A stretch of 10,886 nucleotides of DNA. Origin: JAAYXU01 sp050942555 (GTDB lineage Bacteria; Bacillota; Clostridia; Christensenellales; UMGS416). The translations under genes and the position numbers were made by a program. Within the stretch, counting starts at the first letter, position 1. Each line of letters starts with the position of its first letter. The stretch spans positions 1 to 10,886 of the forward strand of contig JBMNNN010000055.1 in assembly GCA_050942555.1 (NCBI GenBank), written 5' to 3'. The notes under the pieces were generated by a model, which did not search any database, was not told the DNA's origin, and saw nothing but the letters and a program-made list of their open reading frames with translations. Shown piece by piece: positions 5,680 through 10,886 of this stretch.

Positions 5680-5713
5680 ATCCGCAATTTTCGGCTATAC
5701 TCGGGTTGCGGAT
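5680..5713. promoter_or_regulatory. Putative promoter and operator of the glycoside hydrolase gene
   Basis: TATACT (5696-5701) is a good -10 candidate, but no matching -35 is seen at 16-18 bases, which suggests an activated promoter. It is framed by a perfect inverted repeat, ATCCGCAA (5680-5687) and TTGCGGAT (5706-5713), with 18 bases between the arms. The sequence AATCCGCAAT occurs at 5679-5688 and again at 5583-5592, so three copies of the half-site lie in this gap. A dedicated regulator is likely but is not identified here. Confidence 0.5.
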
Positions 5714-5737
5714 AATTCTACAGGAGGATAAAATGCG

Positions 5738-7792
5738 ATGCGTTACCAGAGCACACTAAACGCCCCCGACTATTTCCCACCGATTCTTGGCAACGGCGAG
5801 ATTTCCTTTTCGGTCGACTGCGAAGGAGCTACGGATTTTGATGCCGCCTACAACGGAATAAGGGCATTCAGCGGCGTGATTTTCCGAGCTGGGCGGCGGC
5901 TTCCGATATTTCCGAATCGGACGCCGGCCAGGATATTATCGTTCGGCAGACTGACTTTTGACGCCGGTTCCCCGCTGGACGCGTGGGAGCAGGAGCTCTC
6001 GGAGACAGAGGGAGTTGTCCGAAGCAGCTGCTCCTATGAAAACGGTATGCAGGTGGATAGCGAATGCTTCATCCATCCGCAGGCCAATCTGTATGCGCTG
6101 GAGAAATGTTTTAGCAATACGGGCGCGTCCCAAACCGTTACCATTACCTATACGCTATGCGGGTATGACCGGGACACCGAAAACGCTGTGACTGTGCAGG
6201 CGGCGAAAATCACCCCGAACAGCGCATATTTGCCATTCCGCGTCTACGGGCAGGACGTGTATACCGGCGCTGTCGTTCTGTGTGCGCAGGCGGAGCGGCC
6301 GGTGGAGATTTGGGCGGAGGGAAATACCGTTTCCCTGCGCTATAACGTATCGGAAGGAGAGCGCATTCGCTTCTATCTGATGCTTGAGGACGATCTGTAC
6401 ACGCGGATGCCGGAGAGCATTCTTGCCGACTGGCAGGAGCGGGTGGAGAGCGACGGGTACGGGAAACTGCTGGCGGAGACAGTGCAATCCTGGACAGACT
6501 TTTTTGCGGAGGGCTTCGTCCAAACGCCCGATGAACAGCTTAACCGGATTTATCGCGTCGCGCTATATCATCTGCGCTGCTACACCACCCGGTGGTCGAT
6601 TCCGGTGGGCCTCAACGATGGCAGCTGGGACGGCAAATACTTCGCGTTTGACGAATACTACTGTATGCTGGGATTGCTTGGGGCAAACCAGATCGATCTG
6701 GCAAGGCGAGTGCCCGAATTCCGACTGCGCGTATGCCTTGACAAAGCGATAGAAAGGGCGACGCGCCTTGTCGACGAGGAAGCGCGGTTTGCCTGGGAGA
6801 CCAGTGAATACGGGGAGGAAGTGGCGCGTCCGGGCTATTGGTATGAGCATATTTTCCACACCGCTCTGGTCGCGCAGGGCGCTTTTGAATACTACGAGCA
6901 CACTGGCGATCTCGAATTCCTGCGAGAATGCTATCGAATGATCCGCGCCTGTGCCAAATACTACACACAGCACATGATTTACCGCGACGGAGACCGGATG
7001 TATATCGGCAAATGCACTGATCTGGAGCGTCTGGGTTCTTCGGTGGAGAATCCGTTCATGACATCCTGCGGCGTAATCAGCACGCTGGAGGTACTGGCAA
7101 AGGCCGCCGTGATACTGGGCACTGACGGGGAATATCGGGAGGAATGCCTGAAAACCGCGCAGAAATTGCGGGAGAGCCTACCGGTGGAGGACGGAAGGTA
7201 CGTTCCCGTCATGGGTAATCCGCAAAAAAGCATCGCCGTATTCGCCGGGAAGTTTCCATTTGACGTGTTATCCGACACCGATGAAAAGATGCTTAAAGCA
7301 TGGGATGATTTTGTAATGAACGAAAGCGACTATGGCAATATGTACAAGATGGGCAAGCGCGTGTCGCCATGGTACGCCTGCTGGAAAGCTGAGGGCTATG
7401 CGCGGACAAAGCGTGCCCGAGAGGCATATGAATCGCTGCGTCAGGCGTATGAGTCGACGGGTGTGTTCGGTGAAATGTTTGAGATCAACGAGCAGGGGCA
7501 CCGCCTGAGACCGTGGTTTGCGACAGCCTCGGGCATATTCCTTTCCAGCGTAAACGAAATGCTGGTGCACAGCGACGGAGAAACGGTGAATATATTACCC
7601 GCATTCCCTGAGATGAGCGGAACGATTTGTTTCCGCCTGTCGGTAAAGGGAGGGGCGGTACTGCAGGCAGAGATCCGCGATGGCGAAATCGTCCGGGCGG
7701 CGTTTACGCCCAAAGAAGGCGCGCAGCTAAAGCGTTTCCGGGTGCTGCTGCGGGGACAGCCGGTCTCCGAACAGGTTGTCGAGGGCGTATAG
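5738..7792 (+). CDS. (alpha/alpha)6-barrel glycoside hydrolase-like protein (GH65/GH95-like)
   Basis: The 684-aa product has no signal peptide or membrane segment and should be cytoplasmic. Residues about 1-240 look like the beta-sandwich N-terminal domain of this fold (ILGNGEISFSVDCEG near 17-31 is its typical opening). The catalytic barrel follows: NDGSWDGKYFAFDEYY (293-308), WETSEYGEE (353-361) and YEHIFHTALVAQG (369-381) are spaced as in GH65, GH95 and related families. The segment with D298, D305, E306, E354 and E357 supplies the likely catalytic acids. The C-terminus VNILPAFPEMSGTICFRLSV, then KGGAVLQAEIRDGE (617-650) matches the terminal beta domain of GH95-like enzymes. ATG 5738 follows AGGAGGA by 9 bases; the ATG at 5733 hits a stop after eight codons. 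It appears to be a single-gene unit. Whether it hydrolyses or phosphorolyses its sugar, and which sugar, cannot be told. It may act on sugars brought in by the permeases at 47-1885. Confidence 0.75.
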   Translation: MRYQSTLNAPDYFPPILGNGEISFSVDCEGATDFDAAYNGIRAFSGVIFRAGRRLPIFPNRTPARILSFGRLTFDAGSPLDAWEQELSETEGVVRSSCSYENGMQVDSECFIHPQANLYALEKCFSNTGASQTVTITYTLCGYDRDTENAVTVQAAKITPNSAYLPFRVYGQDVYTGAVVLCAQAERPVEIWAEGNTVSLRYNVSEGERIRFYLMLEDDLYTRMPESILADWQERVESDGYGKLLAETVQSWTDFFAEGFVQTPDEQLNRIYRVALYHLRCYTTRWSIPVGLNDGSWDGKYFAFDEYYCMLGLLGANQIDLARRVPEFRLRVCLDKAIERATRLVDEEARFAWETSEYGEEVARPGYWYEHIFHTALVAQGAFEYYEHTGDLEFLRECYRMIRACAKYYTQHMIYRDGDRMYIGKCTDLERLGSSVENPFMTSCGVISTLEVLAKAAVILGTDGEYREECLKTAQKLRESLPVEDGRYVPVMGNPQKSIAVFAGKFPFDVLSDTDEKMLKAWDDFVMNESDYGNMYKMGKRVSPWYACWKAEGYARTKRAREAYESLRQAYESTGVFGEMFEINEQGHRLRPWFATASGIFLSSVNEMLVHSDGETVNILPAFPEMSGTICFRLSVKGGAVLQAEIRDGEIVRAAFTPKEGAQLKRFRVLLRGQPVSEQVVEGV

Positions 7793-7877
7793 GCAAGGTA
7801 CCGGGAGCTAAGGCGCTCGTAGGTCGGGTTTAGTACGCTCCGGGTTTAGCCAACATGGTTCATTGATGTCATTTCAA

Positions 7878-7948
7878 ACCAGCACATAAGCCCTCCGGAA
7901 CGGTAGAATTAAAATAAGCCCTCCGATATGGAGGGCTTATGTGCTGGT
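7878..7948. repeat. 19-bp perfect inverted repeat of the tRNA-Val 3' end and trailer
   Basis: ACCAGCACATAAGCCCTCC (7878-7896) is the exact reverse complement of 7930-7948, which carries the last four bases of the tRNA (ACCA) and 15 bases of its trailer. The arms are separated by 33 bases, which contain the other half of the tRNA terminator. ATAAGCCCTCCG is thus present twice in direct orientation (7886-7897 and 7914-7925). The origin is unknown. Confidence 0.8.
7914..7940 (-). terminator. Intrinsic terminator of tRNA-Val
   Basis: ATAAGCCCTCC (7914-7924) and GGAGGGCTTAT (7930-7940) form a perfect 11-bp stem with a 5-base loop. On the minus strand the stem runs into TTTTAATT, the U-run expected of an intrinsic terminator. 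It starts 4 bases after the encoded CCA. On the plus strand no U-run follows. Confidence 0.85.
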
Positions 7949-8021
7949 GGGGCTAACTGGACTCGAACCAGTGGCCTCTACGATGTCAACGTAGCGCTCT
8001 AACCAACTGAGCTATAACCCC
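7945..8021 (-). tRNA. tRNA-Val, anticodon GAC, with encoded CCA
   Basis: The minus strand folds into a complete cloverleaf: acceptor GGGGTTA with TAGCCCC (one G-U pair), D arm GCTC/GAGC with loop AGTTGGTTA, anticodon stem CTACG/CGTAG around loop TTGACAT, variable loop AGGCC, T arm ACTGG-TTCGAGT-CCAGT, discriminator A and an encoded CCA (7945-7947). The anticodon GAC reads GUC and GUU valine codons. No intron and no mismatched stem were seen. It is transcribed from its own promoter and ends at its own terminator. Confidence 0.97.
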
Positions 8022-8034
8022 GAAAAGCAAAACT

Positions 8035-8063
8035 ATTATACCCAATCATCGGTCCCAAAGCAA
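8035..8063 (-). promoter_or_regulatory. Promoter of tRNA-Val
   Basis: On the minus strand a perfect TATAAT (8040 to 8035) lies 13 bases before the tRNA 5' end, with TTGCTT (8063 to 8058) 17 bases further upstream. The -35 is weak but the -10 is ideal. It is back to back with the rpmE promoter. Confidence 0.7.
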
Positions 8064-8081
8064 GAGTTTCGCGCAAAAATC

Positions 8082-8109
8082 TTGACTAGCCCTATTTTTA
8101 TGCTATAAT
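8082..8109 (+). promoter_or_regulatory. Strong extended -10 promoter of rpmE
   Basis: TTGACT (8082-8087), a 16-base spacer and a perfect TATAAT (8104-8109) preceded by TG at 8101-8102 (extended -10). The predicted start near 8116 gives a leader of about 50 nt with a small hairpin (TCTGC 8124-8128 with GCAGA 8132-8136). Strength fits a ribosomal protein gene. Confidence 0.85.
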
Positions 8110-8166
8110 AACTTTCGCGTCAGTCTGCTGGGCAGATGTACGAGCCCCGCAAGGTAGGTGAGAGCA

Positions 8167-8364
8167 ATGAAGGAAAACATACATCCCAAATACCAGAAAT
8201 GCGTCGTAAAATGCGCCTGCGGCGAAGTTTTTGAGACCGGTTCCGTGGAGAAGGAAATCAACGTGGATATCTGCTCCAAGTGCCATCCGTTCTTTACCGG
8301 CAAGCAGAAGCTGGTGGACTCGGGCGGCCGCGTGGATCGTTTCAAGAAACGCTATGGCATTTAA
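8167..8364 (+). CDS. rpmE: 50S ribosomal protein L31 (zinc-binding form)
   Basis: This 65-aa protein of the large ribosomal subunit contributes to the bridge between the subunits. MKENIHPKYQK at the start and ICSKCHPFFTGKQKLVDSGG, then RVDRFKKRYG at the end are the L31 signature. Cysteines at 16, 18, 36 and 39 form the zinc site of the C+ type, the form that is normally made when zinc is sufficient. ATG 8167 is used because the AGGTGAG site lies 5 bases upstream and the known N-terminus begins here; a GTG at 8158 overlaps that site. It has a strong promoter of its own and is followed directly by an intrinsic terminator, then by the DUF1385-prmC-prfA run, an order conserved in Firmicutes. Confidence 0.97.
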   Translation: MKENIHPKYQKCVVKCACGEVFETGSVEKEINVDICSKCHPFFTGKQKLVDSGGRVDRFKKRYGI

Positions 8365-8374
8365 TGAGGCATAG

Positions 8375-8415
8375 GAAAGGCAGAACGGGACGGTCCTGTT
8401 CTGCCTTTCTTTATT
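8375..8415 (+). terminator. Intrinsic terminator after rpmE
   Basis: A 15-bp stem with a single G-U pair joins 8375-8389 with 8395-8409 around the loop ACGGT and is followed by TTTATT. It starts 10 bases after the rpmE stop. The next gene's ribosome binding site (8421-8426) follows immediately, so partial read-through may feed DUF1385-prmC-prfA; no separate promoter is seen between. Confidence 0.88.
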
Positions 8416-8434
8416 GGTGAAGGAGGGCGAGTCG

Positions 8435-9442
8435 ATGAGCCGGAAAAGCGTGATCGGCGGGCAGGCCGTCATGGAAGGCGTCATGATGCGGGGAGGCTCC
8501 CGGATCGCGATCGCTGTGCGCTGCGCCGACGGAGCCATCGCGCTGCGGCGCATTGACGGCCGCCGCTACGCGATGTCGAAAGCGCCGCTGTGGCGGGGCG
8601 TGATGAATTTCGTATCGATGATGCGCCTGGGCATCGAGTCGCTGACCGCTTCGGTCGAGATGATCGGAATGGAGACCGGGGAGCCGTCCCGTTTCGAGCG
8701 CTGGCTTTCGGGCAAACTGAAGCGGGACATCAACGATATCGTAACGGGCTTTACGATGGTGGTCGGGCTTGCGCTGGCCGTCGGGCTCTTCTTCGTACTG
8801 CCGTCGCTCATCACATCGTGGCTGTCGGCGCGTATCGGCAGCACGTTCGTCATAAACCTTCTGGAGGGCGGCATACGCCTTGCGATATTCGTCGGATACC
8901 TGACCGCGATATCGCTGATGCCCGATATCCGGCGGTTTTTCGCGTACCACGGAGCCGAGCACAAGACCGTCAACTGCTACGAAAAGGGGCTTGCGCTGAC
9001 GGTCGAAAACGTGCAGACCTGCTCCACCGCGCACCCGCGGTGCGGCACGAGCTTCCTGCTGCTGGTCATGGTTGTCAGCATACTCGTGTTTTCGCTGACC
9101 GGGTGGAGCGGCCCGTGGTACGGAAGGCTCATCATCCGGCTGGCGCTGCTGCCGGTGGTAGCCGCGCTGTCCTATGAGATGCTGATGGGACTGGCGCGGT
9201 TCGACAACAGGCTGACGGCAATCATCCGCGCGCCCGGCATGCTGCTGCAGCGCATGACCACCCGGCAGCCCGACGACGGTATGGTCGAGACGGCCATCGC
9301 GGCGTTTGCGGCATGTCTGCCCGACGAGGAGCGCGACCGGTGTCTCCCCGAGGGATACCGCCTGCCTGACGAGAATGCACCGGGCGAGTCGGGCGAAACC
9401 GGCGCGCAGCCGGACGTCGGGGGGGAGCAGCCCGCGCTATGA
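8435..9442 (+). CDS. DUF1385 family membrane protein (YqhQ-like)
   Basis: A 335-aa protein of the DUF1385 family, whose biochemical role is not established. The N-terminus VIGGQAVMEGVMMRGG (7-21) is the family signature. About four membrane helices lie near 104-125, 145-163, 204-222 and 232-248. Between the second and third are the most conserved residues, YHGAEHKTVNCYE (171-183) and TCSTAHPRCGTSF (195-207); their His, Glu and Cys residues could bind a metal, which is my inference. The C-terminal 50 residues are acidic and variable. ATG 8435 follows AGGAGG by 8 bases; a TTG at 8414 in frame lies in the rpmE terminator. The stop overlaps the prmC start (ATGA), showing translational coupling. 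Confidence 0.92.
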   Translation: MSRKSVIGGQAVMEGVMMRGGSRIAIAVRCADGAIALRRIDGRRYAMSKAPLWRGVMNFVSMMRLGIESLTASVEMIGMETGEPSRFERWLSGKLKRDINDIVTGFTMVVGLALAVGLFFVLPSLITSWLSARIGSTFVINLLEGGIRLAIFVGYLTAISLMPDIRRFFAYHGAEHKTVNCYEKGLALTVENVQTCSTAHPRCGTSFLLLVMVVSILVFSLTGWSGPWYGRLIIRLALLPVVAALSYEMLMGLARFDNRLTAIIRAPGMLLQRMTTRQPDDGMVETAIAAFAACLPDEERDRCLPEGYRLPDENAPGESGETGAQPDVGGEQPAL

Positions 9443-10299
9443 CCGTCCATGAGGCCGCCGCCACAGCGCGGCGGCTGCTGCGCCCGGCGATGGGGGACGA
9501 CGCGGACGCCTGTGCGCGCTGGCTTCTGATGGCCGCGCTGGAGACAGACCTCGCGGGCTATGTCGCCCGGATGCGCGAACCGATGCCGCCCGGGCAGTAT
9601 GCGCTTCTCGAAGATATGACCGCGCGGTGCGTACGGGGCGAGCCGCTGCAGCATGTGCTGGGCTGGTGGGAGTTCGACGGGCTGCGCCTGCGCACCGACC
9701 GGCGGGCGCTGATACCCCGGCCTGAAACCGAAGGCCTTGTGCGCAAGGCGCTGGAGCTTGCGGCCGGCAGACAGCCGCTCTGCGTCATCGACGTGGGCTG
9801 CGGCACCGGCTGCGTCGGACTGGCCTTTGCCGCCCGCCGCCCCGATGCCGATGTGACGCTGTGCGACATAAGCGGCGAGGCGCTGGAGCTGGCCGCCGAG
9901 AACGCGGCGCAGCTGGGGATTCCCGTACGGCTCCTCAGAGCCGATATGAACAAGCCGCTGCCCGGTGCGCCCTACGACCTGATCGTATCAAACCCGCCCT
10001 ATATCGCCAGCGGGGCAATCGATGCGCTCGCGCCGGCCGTGTGCGAGTATGAGCCGCGCATCGCGCTGGACGGCGGCCCCGACGGATTGAATGCGTACCG
10101 TGCGTTGGCGGCGCGATTCCGGGACAGCCTCGCGCCCGGCGGCTGGATCGTGCTGGAGATCGGAGCAGGCCAGGCCGATGCGGTCTGCGCGCTGCTCGCG
10201 CCCGGAAGCATGGGTATGGAGCGGCAAAAGGACCTGGAGGGCACCCTGCGGGTCGTGGCGGCGCGCCGGTCGCTTAAGGAAGGATACGTATATGATTGA
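9439..10299 (+). CDS. prmC: Peptide chain release factor N5-glutamine methyltransferase
   Basis: PrmC (HemK) uses S-adenosylmethionine to methylate the glutamine of the GGQ motif in release factors RF1 and RF2, which raises the efficiency of termination. The 286-aa product has a helical N-terminal domain (about 1-85) that recognises the factor, the conserved ALIPRPETE (90-98), the AdoMet-binding loop VIDVGCGTG (116-124) and the catalytic NPPY at 185-188 in LIVSNPPYIAS. The length is normal. ATG 9439 overlaps the stop of the DUF1385 gene by 4 bases. Its own stop overlaps the start of prfA by 8 bases, so the enzyme and its substrate are translated from one message. Confidence 0.97.
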   Translation: MTVHEAAATARRLLRPAMGDDADACARWLLMAALETDLAGYVARMREPMPPGQYALLEDMTARCVRGEPLQHVLGWWEFDGLRLRTDRRALIPRPETEGLVRKALELAAGRQPLCVIDVGCGTGCVGLAFAARRPDADVTLCDISGEALELAAENAAQLGIPVRLLRADMNKPLPGAPYDLIVSNPPYIASGAIDALAPAVCEYEPRIALDGGPDGLNAYRALAARFRDSLAPGGWIVLEIGAGQADAVCALLAPGSMGMERQKDLEGTLRVVAARRSLKEGYVYD

Positions 10300-10886
10300 A
10301 AGGAAAATCGAGGAGATCCGAAGAAGACTGGACGAGCTGAACGCTTTTCTGGCCCAGCCCGACGCGATGGCCGATCCCGCCCGCTGGCGCGACGCGCTCA
10401 AGGAACAGGCCGAACTCGCGTCCGTAGCGGGGAAGGCCGATGAATACGACGCAGCCCTGCGCGAATGCCGCGATCTGGAGGAGGCGCTCGCCTCGGGCGA
10501 CGATGAGCTCGAGGAGCTGGCGCGCGACGAAAAGCCCCGCGCAGAGGAGCGGCTCGCGCGTCTTACAGAGGAAATACGGGATATGCTCACGCCGCGCGAT
10601 CCGAACGATAACCGGAATGTTGTCATGGAGATCCGGGCCGGAACCGGGGGAGAGGAGGCGGCGCTATTCGCGGCGGACCTGATGCGCATGTATATGCGCT
10701 ACGCCGAGCGGAAGGGACTGCGGGTAGAGCTCACCGATCTTAACGAAACCGAGATTGGCGGCTGCAAGGAGGCGACGCTGGTCATCAGCGGGCGAGGGGC
10801 GTTCCGCCTCCTCAAGCACGAAAGCGGCGCGCACCGCGTGCAGCGGGTTCCCGAGACCGAGTCGGGAGGCCGCATCCACACGTCGG
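10292..10886 (+). CDS. prfA: Peptide chain release factor 1 (RF1), 5' part
   Basis: RF1 reads UAA and UAG at the ribosomal A site and releases the peptide. The window contains 198 codons; the gene runs off the right edge before the GGQ loop. The coiled-coil N-terminal domain (about 1-98) is followed by MLTPRDPNDNRNVVMEIRAG, then TGGEEAALFAADL (98-130), the conserved core entry of RF1. LVISGRGAFRLLKHESGAHR and VQRVPETESGGRIHTS close the visible part; many RF1 proteins have Gln where this one has the first Gly of SGGR (residue 192). The PxT codon-recognition motif would be expected in the missing part too. ATG 10292 has AAGGA about 7 bases upstream and overlaps the end of prmC by 8 bases. The overlap argues for coupled translation. 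Confidence 0.95.
   Translation, partial: MIERKIEEIRRRLDELNAFLAQPDAMADPARWRDALKEQAELASVAGKADEYDAALRECRDLEEALASGDDELEELARDEKPRAEERLARLTEEIRDMLTPRDPNDNRNVVMEIRAGTGGEEAALFAADLMRMYMRYAERKGLRVELTDLNETEIGGCKEATLVISGRGAFRLLKHESGAHRVQRVPETESGGRIHTS

Noticed and set aside
7825..7849. Direct repeat CGGGTTTAG (7825-7833 and 7841-7849) after the hydrolase gene
   Set aside because: Two short copies only, without further periodicity; not a CRISPR or tandem array.

Overview
The window looks like chromosomal DNA of a GC-rich member of the Clostridia or a close Firmicutes relative. The evidence is the gene order rpmE - DUF1385 (yqhQ-like) - prmC - prfA, strong GGAGG-type ribosome binding sites, sigma-A style promoters (TTGACA/TATAAT), a CxC/CxxC zinc-type ribosomal protein L31, LplB/LplC-type sugar permeases and a TipA-type MerR regulator. 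I do not claim a genus.

Layout. (1) 47-1885, minus strand: two ABC sugar permeases of the LplB/YteP and LplC/YtcP type, in an operon that probably continues past the left edge, where the solute-binding protein would be expected. (2) 1886-2739: about 850 bases without a convincing gene. It holds a good minus-strand promoter (2083-2112), a leader of about 190 nt, a perfect LacI-type palindrome (2002-2015) with a related copy 270 bp upstream, and a second 20-bp palindrome just before the permease genes. (3) 2740-5571: a redox/stress group. An OsmC-family gene (minus) is divergent from a Cys-motif flavoprotein, which is followed by a TetR regulator and a MerR regulator with a TipAS drug-binding domain. 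The flavoprotein-TetR pair has a consensus promoter with an inverted repeat over the predicted start of transcription. The MerR gene has its own promoter with a 19-bp spacer, overlapping the tetR stop codon. (4) 5738-7792: a single cytoplasmic (alpha/alpha)6-barrel glycoside hydrolase-like gene, with an inverted repeat around its putative -10 box. (5) 7945-8021, minus: tRNA-Val(GAC) with encoded CCA and its terminator; the 3' trailer is repeated in inverted form just downstream. (6) 8082-10886, plus: rpmE with a strong extended -10 promoter and terminator, then the DUF1385 membrane protein, prmC and the first 198 codons of prfA, with overlapping or tightly spaced genes.

How the genes work together: region 6 is core translation (L31, release factor RF1 and the methyltransferase that modifies it). 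Regions 1 and 4 are carbohydrate uptake and intracellular glycoside breakdown. They may be linked functionally, but nothing in the sequence proves a shared substrate. Region 3 is a locally regulated detoxification or redox unit with two one-component sensors. I saw no CRISPR array, insertion sequence or phage gene. The most notable signals are regulatory: the paired LacI-type operators, the MerR promoter inside the tetR stop, the possible internal TipAS start, and the inverted duplication of the tRNA trailer.
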